Positions 41,635-49,993 of a DNA stretch of 64,000 nt are shown in pieces. A program made the position numbers and the translations under genes. Every line of letters starts with the position of its first letter. The stretch's first letter is position 1. The stretch is from Paracidovorax wautersii (GTDB lineage Bacteria; Pseudomonadota; Gammaproteobacteria; Burkholderiales; Burkholderiaceae_C), in the NCBI RefSeq assembly GCF_900113035.1, contig NZ_FONX01000009.1, positions 62,001-126,000 of the forward strand, given 5' to 3'. Below the pieces are notes generated by a model that saw only the letters and a program-made list of their open reading frames with translations, did no database searches and had not been told where the DNA came from.

Positions 41635-41769
41635 AGCCATCTGTGCGCGGGTGTGAGGCAGGCCCGCATGCACGGGCCGCAGGGCGGGCGCAGACTCGTT
41701 TCGGAGGGCGGAAAGCGGCTTATATTCCCCGCCACAGCGCTCGTTTCGAAGCCTGCTCCTTCTGCCTGA

Positions 41770-43098
41770 ATGAACGCTCTTTCCCAGAACGCCGACTCCC
41801 TTGACGATGGGGATCAGGCCGGCGACGCGCACTACCTGCGCGCCGTGACCGACATGGCCCAGCGGTGCACGGTGGTGGCGCGCGACGCCCTCTATACCGA
41901 CAGTGGCATCAAGCTCCTGGACAAAGGCGCCCGCGTGGACAGCCGGCTCTACGAGCGGCTGGTGCAGCACAAGCTGCGCGGCTCCATCGACGAGCAGCTG
42001 AGCGTGGAAGATGCGGTCACCGTGCCGGATCTGACCGCGATGGCACGGGCGCAGTGCGCCAGCGAAGCGCTGGCCCGCATGCTGGTGGAGGCCGCGGGCG
42101 GCGCGGATCGGCTGCTGGCCCCGCTGCGTTCCCTGCCGCTGCCCGCGCCCATGGCCTTCAAACTGACCGTGATGCGCGAGCAGCGTCCCGAATTGCTCGC
42201 GCACAGCGTGCTCATGATGCTGACGGCCCTGTTCCTGGGCCTGCAAAGCGGCTGGAGCGAGCGCGAATGCACGCCACTGGCCGCTGCCGCGCTGCTGCAC
42301 GACATCGGCGTGCTGCACATGGACCCGGTCTGGCGCGACCCGGTGCACAAGGTCACGGGCCCGGGCCGCAAGCACCTGGTGGCGCATCCGGTGACGGCGA
42401 TGGTCGTCATCCGCGCGCTGCACGTGTATCCCAAGTCGGTCGAAACCGCCGTGCTGGAGCACCACGAGCGCATGGACGGCACCGGCTACCCCCGGGGCCT
42501 GGCGGGCGGGCAGATCTCGCCCATCGGCCAGATCCTGCTGCTGTCGGAGGTGGTGGCCGCCTTCTTCGAGAAATACCGCAATGCGCCGGCCCAGCGGCTG
42601 TCGCTGTCGCTGCGGCTGAACCACCGCAAGTTCCCGCCGGCGCTGACGGCGTTGCTGCTGCCCCTGTTGCAAAAGCTCCCCACGGGCGCGGCCGACCCCA
42701 TTGCGCTGCAGCGCGAGGTGTCGCTCGGCATCGAGGTGCTGTCGGAGGCTTTTGGCTCATGGGACACGCTGCGCGCGGGGCTGCCCGCCGACTGGCTGGC
42801 CCTGTCGTCCGGCAAGGCCTGCGCCTTCATCGACCTGCGGCTGATCGCCCTGCAGAAAGCCCTGTACGAGGCCGGCTCGCACCCGCACCAGCAGGCCGAA
42901 ATGCTGCCCTCCCTGCACGGCGACCCTCAGGGCCTGGCCGAGCTGGAACTGCTGGGCCGCGAGGCGCTGTGGCAGCTGCAGAGCATCCTCAACGCCAGCC
43001 ACAGCCGCTGGCCGCAGCTGGCCCAGCGCGCCGACGCGTGCGATGCCGCCGTGGCCGACTGGCGCGACGCCTGCGCGCAGGGCCTGGGCACGGTCTGA
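41770..43098 (+). CDS. HD-GYP domain phosphodiesterase-like protein
   Basis: 442-aa protein with an HD-GYP domain in the middle (about 165-260): LLHDIGVLHMDP, HPVTAMVVIRAL and LEHHERMDGTGYPRGL, which carry the metal-binding HD and the GYP loop. Such proteins usually hydrolyse cyclic di-GMP. The N-terminal 150 residues match the PilZ-less regulatory part often found in HD-GYP proteins of this order. No receiver domain is seen. It has its own promoter and no operon partner; imuA follows after an SOS box. Activity not provable from sequence alone, though metal ligands look intact. Confidence 0.88.
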   Translation: MNALSQNADSLDDGDQAGDAHYLRAVTDMAQRCTVVARDALYTDSGIKLLDKGARVDSRLYERLVQHKLRGSIDEQLSVEDAVTVPDLTAMARAQCASEALARMLVEAAGGADRLLAPLRSLPLPAPMAFKLTVMREQRPELLAHSVLMMLTALFLGLQSGWSERECTPLAAAALLHDIGVLHMDPVWRDPVHKVTGPGRKHLVAHPVTAMVVIRALHVYPKSVETAVLEHHERMDGTGYPRGLAGGQISPIGQILLLSEVVAAFFEKYRNAPAQRLSLSLRLNHRKFPPALTALLLPLLQKLPTGAADPIALQREVSLGIEVLSEAFGSWDTLRAGLPADWLALSSGKACAFIDLRLIALQKALYEAGSHPHQQAEMLPSLHGDPQGLAELELLGREALWQLQSILNASHSRWPQLAQRADACDAAVADWRDACAQGLGTV

Positions 43099-43218
43099 GA
43101 TCGTGAACACGTTCTGAAGGCCTGATTCCCGAGGCGGCGCCGCAGAGCCTGGAGCCGCCCTGCATGAGGGCCCATGGCAGACCTGAGGCCCACCCGGATG
43201 GCCCGGGATGCATCAATA

Positions 43219-43234
43219 CTGTATATTTGAACAG
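43219..43234 (+). promoter_or_regulatory. LexA (SOS) box upstream of imuA
   Basis: CTGTATATTTGAACAG, matching CTGT-N8-ACAG. The flanks extend the dyad (ATACTGT...ACAGTAT). Lies 18 bp before the imuA ATG. Confidence 0.95.
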
Positions 43235-43251
43235 TATTTCGTTGCCGCCCC

Positions 43252-44100
43252 ATGTCCATCCCCGCCCCGCTCCATGCCGTGACCGCTGCCGCCCTGCGGC
43301 AGCCGGGCCGTGGCGTGCCCGAGGTGCCGGGCGTCTGGCAGGGCGGATCGTGGGGGGCGGCGGCGCCGCAGCGCGTCCGGCCCACGGGCCATGCATCGCT
43401 CGATGCCCAGCTGCCCGGCGGTGGCTGGCCGCTGGGGGCGATGGCGGAGCTGCTGCTGCCGGCGCAGGCCGCGCAGGCGTGGCCGCTCGTCCTGCCGGGC
43501 CTGGCCCTGGCGGTGGCGCAGGGCGAGCCTGGGCGCGTGGTGCTGGTGGCGCCGCCCCACGAGCCCTTCGCTCCCGCGCTGCAGGCCGCCGGCCTGCCGG
43601 CCCAGCGGCTGTGCGTGGTGCTGCCCGGCACCTGCCAGGCCGCAGAAGCCTCCTGGGCGAGCGAGCAGGCGCTGCGCTGCCGCGATGTGCTGGCCGTGCT
43701 GGCCTGGCTGCCGCAGGCGCGGCCGGAGATGCTGCGGCGCCTGCAGCTGGCCGCCGCCCAGCAGGGGCGCTGGCTGTGGGTTTTGCGCCCGGAGGCGCTG
43801 CGCGCCCAGGCTTCGCCCGCGCCGCTGCGGCTGTGGGCGCAGCGGGCCGGTGCGGATCTGCTGCGCGTGCAGGTGATCAAGCGGCGCGGGCCGCCCTTGC
43901 TCGAACCCGTGCTGCTGCCGCTGCGCCCCCCGGCGCTGCCGGCCGTGCTGGAGGCCCAGGCGCGCCGCCAGCAACAGGCGCGGGAGGATGCCGGCCGGCT
44001 GCTGCAGGCGCGCCGCCCGCCGGTGGCCGCCGCCCCGTCTTCCCCGCTGCCATCGGGACTGCTGCATGCACTGGGTCGCACTGCCCCTGTGCGCGGATGA
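43252..44100 (+). CDS. imuA: Translesion synthesis-associated protein ImuA
   Basis: 282-aa RecA/SulA-like protein of the ImuA family, which with ImuB and DnaE2 forms the SOS mutasome. Landmarks are VWQGGSWG (early), TGHASLDAQLPGGGWPLGAMAELLLP and LVLVAPPHEPFAPALQAAGL. ATG 43252 lies 18 bp after a perfect LexA box. Its 3' end overlaps imuB by 35 bp. No dnaE2 follows imuB in this window, so the usual third member is missing here. Confidence 0.93.
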   Translation: MSIPAPLHAVTAAALRQPGRGVPEVPGVWQGGSWGAAAPQRVRPTGHASLDAQLPGGGWPLGAMAELLLPAQAAQAWPLVLPGLALAVAQGEPGRVVLVAPPHEPFAPALQAAGLPAQRLCVVLPGTCQAAEASWASEQALRCRDVLAVLAWLPQARPEMLRRLQLAAAQQGRWLWVLRPEALRAQASPAPLRLWAQRAGADLLRVQVIKRRGPPLLEPVLLPLRPPALPAVLEAQARRQQQAREDAGRLLQARRPPVAAAPSSPLPSGLLHALGRTAPVRG

Positions 44101-45427
44101 GTCCGCCGCGCCCGGCGTGCCGGCCGAGGCCGGTGCCTGGTGGGCGCTGCGCTTTTCCCCGCGCGTGGCCGTGATCGACGAAGCGGTGCTGGCCGAGGTT
44201 TCGACCACCGCGCGCCTCTGGGGCGGCCTGCCGGCGCTGCTGGAGCAGCTGCGCGCCCAGGCGCCCGGCACCGCCGCTCCAACCGATCTGCCGCTGGCGC
44301 AAGGCCCTACGGCCCTGCAGGCCCTGGCCCGGCTGCGCCTGCAGCAGGCCGGCCATCCGCTGCCGCGGCGCCTGCCGCACGACCTGCCGCTGCGCACGCT
44401 GAGCGCGGCGCGGCCCCATGCCCAGGGCCTGGAGCAGCTGGGCTGCCGCACCTGGGGTGCCTTGCGGGGGCTGCCGCGTGCCGGGGTGGCGCGGCGCTTC
44501 GGCGGGCCCCTGCTGCATGCGCTGGACCAGGCCTGGGGCGACGCGCCGCACCAGCCGCCGTGGGTGGCGCTGCCCGAGACCTTCGCGCTGGAGGCCGAGC
44601 TGCCCGCCCTGGCCGAATCGGCTCCGGCCCTGCTGTGGTCCGCCAGCGCGCTGCTGCAGGCCCTGCAGGGCTGGCTGCAGGGGCGCCACCAGGGCGTGCT
44701 GGCCCTGCGCCTGCAATGGCACCACCACCTGCGCCGCCTGGACGGCGTGGATCTGCCGCCCTGGGACGGCATGGATCTGCGCACGGCAGAGCCCGCGCAG
44801 GAGATGGCGCACCTGCGGCGGCTGCTGGCCGAGCGGCTGGGGCACTGCCGGCTCTCGGCCCCGGTGGACCGCATCGCCCTGCGCGTCCTGCAGACCGGGC
44901 CGGCGCCTGCGGCCAGCAGCAGCCTGCTGCCGCCGGGCCCGCACGAGGAGGCGGGCGAGCCGTGGCATCAGCTGCAGGAACGCTGGTCCGCCCGGCTGGG
45001 CGCGCACCGCGTGCAGGCCGTGCAGCTGCATGCCGACCACCGGCCCGAACGCATGCAGTCCTGGCAGGCCATGGAGGGGGGCAGTGCAGGCCGGGCCGAT
45101 GCGGCTTCGGCGGCAGGCACAGGCGGCACCAGCCTTACCCGTGCCACCGACCCGCGCGCCGCGCTCTGGCCGGCCTGGCTGGTGCAGCCGCCCGAGCCGC
45201 TGGCGGTGCAGCGCCACCGTCCCTGCCTGCATGGGCCGCTGCGCCTGCTGGCCGGGCCGGAACGCTTCGAGGCCGCCTGGTGGGAGGCCGCCGGCACCCC
45301 GGACGATGCATCGGCCGAAGGCCCGGCGCGCCGCGACTATTTCGTCGCCCATGGCGATGCGGCGGGCTATGTGTGGGTGTTCCGCGACCTGGAGGGGCGG
45401 TGGTTCCTGCACGGCCTCTACGGCTGA
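44066..45427 (+). CDS. imuB: DNA polymerase Y-family protein ImuB
   Basis: 453-aa ImuB, a Y-family polymerase-like adaptor without polymerase activity that links the mutasome to the beta clamp. It starts MHWVALPLCADES at 44066 inside imuA; the family usually begins 'MLWIAL'. Conserved segments are LPLRTLSAARPHAQGLEQLGCRTWGALRGLPRAGVARRFG and LRLQWHHHLRRLDGVDLPP. The polymerase catalytic carboxylates are absent, as expected. It is in one SOS-controlled unit with imuA. The next gene is convergent, so dnaE2 must be elsewhere or lost. Confidence 0.9.
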   Translation: MHWVALPLCADESAAPGVPAEAGAWWALRFSPRVAVIDEAVLAEVSTTARLWGGLPALLEQLRAQAPGTAAPTDLPLAQGPTALQALARLRLQQAGHPLPRRLPHDLPLRTLSAARPHAQGLEQLGCRTWGALRGLPRAGVARRFGGPLLHALDQAWGDAPHQPPWVALPETFALEAELPALAESAPALLWSASALLQALQGWLQGRHQGVLALRLQWHHHLRRLDGVDLPPWDGMDLRTAEPAQEMAHLRRLLAERLGHCRLSAPVDRIALRVLQTGPAPAASSSLLPPGPHEEAGEPWHQLQERWSARLGAHRVQAVQLHADHRPERMQSWQAMEGGSAGRADAASAAGTGGTSLTRATDPRAALWPAWLVQPPEPLAVQRHRPCLHGPLRLLAGPERFEAAWWEAAGTPDDASAEGPARRDYFVAHGDAAGYVWVFRDLEGRWFLHGLYG

Positions 45428-45508
45428 GAGCGAACGGGGCGGCGAAGGGTGAACGCGGGAGTGAGCAGGCCGGCAGCCGGCCGCCGGTGCCCGGTGCGGC
45501 AGGTGATT

Positions 45509-46576
45509 TCAGGCCGCAGGCGCTGCCACGCCCAGCCGTTCGTGCAGGCGGGTGCTGGTGGTGGTGTATTGCAGCGCCACCGGGCCGCCGCTCAGGGTTT
45601 CGGCGGCGGCGAAGGCGGCCAGGGTGGCTTCGTGGAAGGCACAGAGCAGCAGCTTGCGCTTGCCGGGGTAGGTGTTGATGTCGCCCACCGCGTGGATGGC
45701 GGCGATGCTGGTGCGGAAGCTGGCAGGGTCCACCACGAGCTGCTTGCGCTCGATGGCCAGGCCCCAGTCGGCCACCGGCCCCAGGCGCGGCGAAATGCCC
45801 AGGTAGGCCAGCAGCAGGTCGAGCGGCAGGCGCGACGTGCCGCCTTCGGGCAGGGCCAGCTGCAGGGCCTGCAGGCGGCCGCCCGCGGCCTCGATGCCCG
45901 TGATCTGCCCGGCCACCACGCGGATGCGGCCTGCCTCGCGCAGCGCGGCCAGTTCTGCCAGCGCCTCGGGCGGCGCCTGGAAAACGTCGCGCCGGTGCAG
46001 CAGGGTGACGCTCGCGGGAGCCTCGGCGCTCTCTGCTCGGGCGCAGGCGATGGCGGCCAGCACGGCGCCGTCTTCGCCGCCATGCACCACCACATGGCGG
46101 CCGGCGGCGCGCGCGGGGAGCGTGGCGGTATCGGGGTGGTAGAGCAGCTGCGAGCCGGCGAAGGCATCGATGCCTTCGGCCTTGACCGCGCGCGGCACGA
46201 AGGCGCCCACGCCGGCCGCGATGAACACGGTGCGCGCCAGCAGCCGGGTGCCGGCGCTGGTCTGCAGCCGCACGCGGCCATCGGGCTGCAATGCCAGTTC
46301 GGCCACGGTCTGGCCCAGGTGGCGCTGCAGCGGAAAGGGGGCGATCTGCCGCTCCAGCAGCGCGACCAGCTCGCGCCCGGTGCAGACCGGCACGCCTGGG
46401 ACGTCGTAGATGGGCTTGTCGGGATAGAGCTCGGCGCACTGGCCGCCCGTGTGGGGCAGGGCGTCTATCAGGTGGGCGGCAATGCCCTGCAGCCCGAGCT
46501 GGAAAACCTGGAAGAGGCCCGCAGGCCCTGCGCCGATGACGACGGCATCGGCTTCGATGGCGTGCGCGTTGTCCAT
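45509..46576 (-). CDS. Ferredoxin-NADP+ reductase (thioredoxin reductase-like type)
   Basis: 355-aa flavoenzyme of the single-domain-type FNR family related to thioredoxin reductase but lacking its CxxC. FAD motif [16 protein letters not shown] at the N-terminus, the [18 protein letters not shown] stretch typical of this FNR type, NADPH-region [15 protein letters not shown], and [22 protein letters not shown] near the end. It moves electrons between NADP(H) and ferredoxin. The ATG at 46574-46576 is used; a GTG one codon earlier is possible. It is encoded just downstream of a 7Fe ferredoxin gene and near the sulfate assimilation genes. Confidence 0.92.
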   Translation of the reverse strand: MDNAHAIEADAVVIGAGPAGLFQVFQLGLQGIAAHLIDALPHTGGQCAELYPDKPIYDVPGVPVCTGRELVALLERQIAPFPLQRHLGQTVAELALQPDGRVRLQTSAGTRLLARTVFIAAGVGAFVPRAVKAEGIDAFAGSQLLYHPDTATLPARAAGRHVVVHGGEDGAVLAAIACARAESAEAPASVTLLHRRDVFQAPPEALAELAALREAGRIRVVAGQITGIEAAGGRLQALQLALPEGGTSRLPLDLLLAYLGISPRLGPVADWGLAIERKQLVVDPASFRTSIAAIHAVGDINTYPGKRKLLLCAFHEATLAAFAAAETLSGGPVALQYTTTSTRLHERLGVAAPAA

Positions 46577-46663
46577 CACGTCTTCAAATCAAGGGTTGGC
46601 GACGCCATCGGGCACGGCCATGCGGATCGCCGTGCCGGAGCCGATCACGGCCCAGGCCGGCAG

Positions 46664-46762
46664 ATGCCGCGCCAGGGCCGCCCCGCCGCGCTGGCTTCGC
46701 CCCCCTTCCGGCCGGCGCAGCGCCGCCAGAGAAGGGAGGAGCAGCGAAGCCGCCCGGGGGGA
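46664..46762 (+). repeat. GC-rich intergenic repeat, copy B
   Basis: Shares AGGGCCGCCCCGCCGCGCTGGC, CCCCCTTCC and the AGAGAAGGG..GGAG arm with copy A at 19668-19762; hairpin-forming. Lies between the FNR gene and fdxA. Confidence 0.7.
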
Positions 46763-46775
46763 TCTATCCATCGCT

Positions 46776-47099
46776 TCAGCGGATCAGTTCGGCGAGCTTG
46801 CCGGGCTTGCCGTTCCACTCGTCGGCGTCGGGCAGTGCGGCCTTGCGCTTGGTGATGCTCTTGAACTGCGGCGAGAGTTCGGCGTTGAGCTTGATGAAGG
46901 CGATCTGGTCGGCCGGCAGGTCTTCCTCGGCGAAGATGGCGTTGGCCGGGCATTCGGGAATGCAGACGGCGCAGTCGATGCATTCGTCGGGATCGATGAC
47001 GAGGAAGTTCGGGCCTTCGCGGAAGCAGTCCACGGGGCACACGTCCACGCAATCGGTGTACTTGCACTTGATGCAGTTTTCGGAGACGACGTGAGTCAT
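46776..47099 (-). CDS. fdxA: 7Fe-type ferredoxin
   Basis: 107-aa ferredoxin of the FdxA type with one [3Fe-4S] and one [4Fe-4S] cluster. Motifs are [18 protein letters not shown] (residues 9-26) and [17 protein letters not shown] (40-56). The C-terminal extension with LAELIR is usual. Start [12 protein letters not shown] is standard. Same strand as the FNR gene, which follows at a 199-bp distance, suggesting an FNR/ferredoxin couple; both lie next to the sulfite reductase cluster and might feed CysI (no CysJ flavoprotein is visible). Confidence 0.96.
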   Translation of the reverse strand: MTHVVSENCIKCKYTDCVDVCPVDCFREGPNFLVIDPDECIDCAVCIPECPANAIFAEEDLPADQIAFIKLNAELSPQFKSITKRKAALPDADEWNGKPGKLAELIR

Positions 47100-47203
47100 G
47101 TTCGGTATCTGGGTATTCGGGGGTAACCCGCGATTTTAGGCGGGATCGAAAGACGGGCCGCAGCCCGTCTTTTCACGGCAGGGTCAATGCGCCTTGACGC
47201 GGC

Positions 47204-48577
47204 TCAATTCACCAGCACGGCGCCGGCCGTCTTGTGGCTGGCGGTATCGACCAGGATCAGCGAGCCCAGCACGCGGGCCTGGCTGAAGGGCGCTGCGGGC
47301 AGGGCTTCCTGCAGCAGCAGCTCGACGTGGCCGATGGCGTTGGGATCGAGCTGGGTCGCTTCCTCTTCAGCCAGGGTGTTGATGTCGAGCCGGTGGACCA
47401 CGCGGCGCACCTTGGCCTTGACCCAGCGGTGGCCGTGCAGCGCCCAATAGACGCGGCCGGCGACCAGCGGCTCGTCGTCCATCCAGGCGACGGTGGTGCG
47501 CAGTTCGCGCTGGCCGGGCCAGGGCGATGCGGCGGCGGGTGCATCGCCGAAATCGTCGTCGGCAGCGGCCTCGGCCGGCGCTGCGGGCGCGGCCAGAAGC
47601 CAGTCGCCGCGCGAGACATCGACCTCGCGGTCCAGGATGATGCCGGCGCTGGTGCCGGCCGCCACGTCGCCGGGGCGGCGTGCATGGTCCAGCACCTGGG
47701 CGACGGTGGCCAGCTGGCCGCTCGGGAAGATCTGCACGGCGGTGCCGGGCGCCACGCTGCCTGCGGCCACGCGGCCCCAGAAAACGCGCCGGCCCTGGGA
47801 GGTGTCGGCGGACGAGGAGAACTTCTCCACCCACTGCACCGGGAAGGCCAGCGGCAGGGCCGTGTCGGCCGGCGTGCCGGGCAGCGATTCGAGGATCTGC
47901 AGCAGGCTGGGGCCTTCGTAGCCGCACCAGCCGGCATGCGCATCGACCACGTTCCAGCCCTTGAGGGCCGACACGGGCACGGTGGCGCGCACGGCGATGC
48001 CGGCGGCGCCGGCGAAGGCGGCGAGCGCGGCGCGGATGTGCGCGAAGGCGAGGGCGGGGTCTTCGACCGCGTCCAGCTTGTTCACGGCGAACACCAGCGA
48101 GGGCACGCGCAGCAGGTTGACCAGCAGCGAGTGGCGGCGCGTCTGCGGCAGCAGGGCCAGCTGCGGGTTCTTCCAGTCGAGCTTGGTGGCATCGACCAGC
48201 ACCACGGCGGCATCGGCGCTGCTGGCGGCGGTGACCATGTTGCGGGTGTACTGCTCGTGGCCCGGCGCGTCGCCGATGATGAACTTGCGCGTCTCGGTGG
48301 CGAAGTAGCGGTAGGCCACGTCGATGGTGATGCCCTGCTCGCGCTCGGCGGAGAGGCCGTCGGTCAGCAGCGCCAGATCGGTCTCGCCACCGCGCTGCAC
48401 GCCGGCAAGGTGGTCCTGCAGCACGGCGCGGCTGTCCACCAGCAGGCGGCCGATGAGCGTGCTCTTGCCGTCATCGACCGAGCCGCAGGTGATGAACTTG
48501 AGCGCGGATTGGTGGTCGTTCTGGCCTGCAGCGCTTGCTGCGCCTGCGTTGTCAGCTATCGAATTCATAGTCGTCAT
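47204..48577 (-). CDS. cysN: Sulfate adenylyltransferase subunit 1 (GTPase)
   Basis: 457-aa GTPase subunit of ATP sulfurylase. G motifs: GSVDDGKST (G1), DAPGHEQYTRN (G3) and NKLDAVED (G4), followed by the EF-Tu-like domains. With CysD it activates sulfate to adenosine 5'-phosphosulfate. The ATG at 48575-48577 overlaps the cysD stop by one base (TGATG), so translation is coupled. The first 20 residues fall within a copy of the dispersed repeat. No CysC kinase domain is fused at the C-terminus; it ends soon after TAGAVLVN. Confidence 0.96.
   Translation of the reverse strand: MTTMNSIADNAGAASAAGQNDHQSALKFITCGSVDDGKSTLIGRLLVDSRAVLQDHLAGVQRGGETDLALLTDGLSAEREQGITIDVAYRYFATETRKFIIGDAPGHEQYTRNMVTAASSADAAVVLVDATKLDWKNPQLALLPQTRRHSLLVNLLRVPSLVFAVNKLDAVEDPALAFAHIRAALAAFAGAAGIAVRATVPVSALKGWNVVDAHAGWCGYEGPSLLQILESLPGTPADTALPLAFPVQWVEKFSSSADTSQGRRVFWGRVAAGSVAPGTAVQIFPSGQLATVAQVLDHARRPGDVAAGTSAGIILDREVDVSRGDWLLAAPAAPAEAAADDDFGDAPAAASPWPGQRELRTTVAWMDDEPLVAGRVYWALHGHRWVKAKVRRVVHRLDINTLAEEEATQLDPNAIGHVELLLQEALPAAPFSQARVLGSLILVDTASHKTAGAVLVN
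48521..48570 (+). repeat. Dispersed repeat, copy 6 (inside the cysN start)
   Basis: GGCCTGCAGCGCTTGCTG...TCAGCTATCGAATTCATAG, matching copies 1, 4 and 5; it overlaps the first codons of cysN. Confidence 0.55.
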
Positions 48578-49524
48578 CAGAAATATCCGTCCTTCTTGCG
48601 CTTTTCCATGGAGGCGTCGGAGGTCTTGTCGTCCATGCGGGTGGCGCCGCGTTCGCTCACGTCGGCGGCCAGCGTCTCGATGACGATGTCGGCGGCGGTG
48701 GCGGCGGGGCTCTCCACGGGGCAGGTGCAGGTGATGTCGCCGACGGTGCGGAAGCGCACGTCGCGCGTTTCCACCGTTTCGCCGTCGCGCGGCGGGGTGA
48801 GTTCGGTCACGGGCACCAGCAGGCCCTTGCGTTCGACCACCTGGCGCTTGTGGGTGTAGTAGAGCGAGGGCAGGGCGATCTGCTCGCGGTCGATGTACTG
48901 CCACACGTCCAGCTCGGTCCAGTTGCTGATCGGGAACACGCGGAAGTGTTCGCCGGGCGCGAGGCGGGTGTTGAACAGGGTCCAGAGCTCGGGCCGCTGG
49001 GCCTTGGGCTGCCACTGGCCGAAGCTGTCGCGGTGGCTGAAGATGCGTTCCTTGGCGCGGGCCTTTTCCTCGTCGCGGCGGGCGCCGCCGATGAGGGCGT
49101 CGAAGCGGAATTCCTCGATGGCTTCGAGCAGCGTCACCGACTGGTGGACGTTGCGCGATTCGCCCGGATGGGCCAGGCGCACGGTGCCGCGGGCCATCGA
49201 ATCCTCCACGTTGCGCACGATGAGTTCGGCGCCCAGTTCCTTGGCGCGGAAGTCGCGGAAGTCGGTCACTTCGGGGAAGTTGTGGCCGGTGTCGATCATC
49301 AGCAGCGGGTAGGGGATGCGGCCCGCGCCGAAGGCCTTTTCGGCGCACTTGAGCATGACCAGCGAGTCCTTGCCGCCCGAGAACAGCAGGGCGGGGCGTT
49401 CGAAGGCGGCGGCCACCTCGCGCAGGATGAAGATGGTCTCTTCTTCCAGCGCGTCCAGGTGGCGGTTGCTGAGCTGGCTCAGGGCCGCCGTGGCGGCCAG
49501 GGGTTCATCGATGCGGGCGTTCAT
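48577..49524 (-). CDS. cysD: Sulfate adenylyltransferase subunit 2
   Basis: 315-aa PP-loop subunit of ATP sulfurylase with the motif LLFSGGKDSLVMLKCAEKAF (about 46-65), IDTGHNFPEV, and the C-terminal MEKRKKDGYF tail that is diagnostic for CysD. It makes APS together with CysN. Start MNARIDEPLAATAALSQLS. It follows the DUF934 gene by 54 bp; in related genomes cysH normally sits between these two, and it is absent here. Confidence 0.96.
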   Translation of the reverse strand: MNARIDEPLAATAALSQLSNRHLDALEEETIFILREVAAAFERPALLFSGGKDSLVMLKCAEKAFGAGRIPYPLLMIDTGHNFPEVTDFRDFRAKELGAELIVRNVEDSMARGTVRLAHPGESRNVHQSVTLLEAIEEFRFDALIGGARRDEEKARAKERIFSHRDSFGQWQPKAQRPELWTLFNTRLAPGEHFRVFPISNWTELDVWQYIDREQIALPSLYYTHKRQVVERKGLLVPVTELTPPRDGETVETRDVRFRTVGDITCTCPVESPAATAADIVIETLAADVSERGATRMDDKTSDASMEKRKKDGYF

Positions 49525-49578
49525 GCGCGGGGCTTCTTTCGCTGGGTCGTGTCGGGTGTGGTGCGGTGCAGAGGGGGC

Positions 49579-49965
49579 TCAGGCCGCCTCGGCCTGGCGG
49601 AAGTGCGGCAGCGCGTGCTGCGCATCGCCCTGGTAGAAGGCCGGGAAGCGGTGCAGCTGGCGTTCGGCGGCGGCGACGTCCTGGTCTTCGCGCAGCACGG
49701 CCACGTCGAAGCCGCAGCGGGCCATCAGCAGCACCTGGTCCACCAGCACGTCGCCGGTGGCGCGCAGCTCGCCGGTGAACTTCAGGCGGCCGCGCAGCAG
49801 GCGGGCCTGGCTGAAGGCGCGGCCGTCGGTGAACTTGGGGAAGTGCAGGTCGATGCGGGTGACGCCGGCCAGGTCTTGCGCGAGCGGGTCGGCATCGTTG
49901 GCAAGTTCAAGCACTTTCTGGCCTTCTGCGCCCGTGGAATGCGCGCTGCTAGCTATTATTTTCAT
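49579..49965 (-). CDS. DUF934 protein of the sulfate assimilation cluster
   Basis: 128-aa protein of the DUF934 family, regularly found between cysI and cysH/cysD in proteobacteria and probably accessory to sulfite reductase. Features: TRIDLHFPKFTDGRAFSQARLLRGRLKFTGELRATGDVLVDQVLLMARCGFD, ending FYQGDAQHALPHFRQAE. The ATG at 49963-49965 (MKIIASSAH) is created inside a dispersed repeat; the frame continues upstream to 50037, overlapping cysI, without similarity. Confidence 0.9.
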   Translation of the reverse strand: MKIIASSAHSTGAEGQKVLELANDADPLAQDLAGVTRIDLHFPKFTDGRAFSQARLLRGRLKFTGELRATGDVLVDQVLLMARCGFDVAVLREDQDVAAAERQLHRFPAFYQGDAQHALPHFRQAEAA

Positions 49966-49968
49966 AGT
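49919..49968 (+). repeat. Dispersed repeat, copy 7 (inside the DUF934 gene start)
   Basis: GGCCTTCTGCGC...GCTGCTAGCTATTATTTTCATAG. Overlaps the first 16 codons of the DUF934 gene and supplies its ATG. Confidence 0.5.
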
Positions 49969-49993
49969 GATTCTCGGAAAGAGTTCGGGCGGT

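Noticed and set aside
38977-42672. 1231-codon minus-strand open frame opposite bglX and the HD-GYP gene
   Set aside because: Low-complexity antisense reading; both sense-strand genes have intact catalytic motifs.
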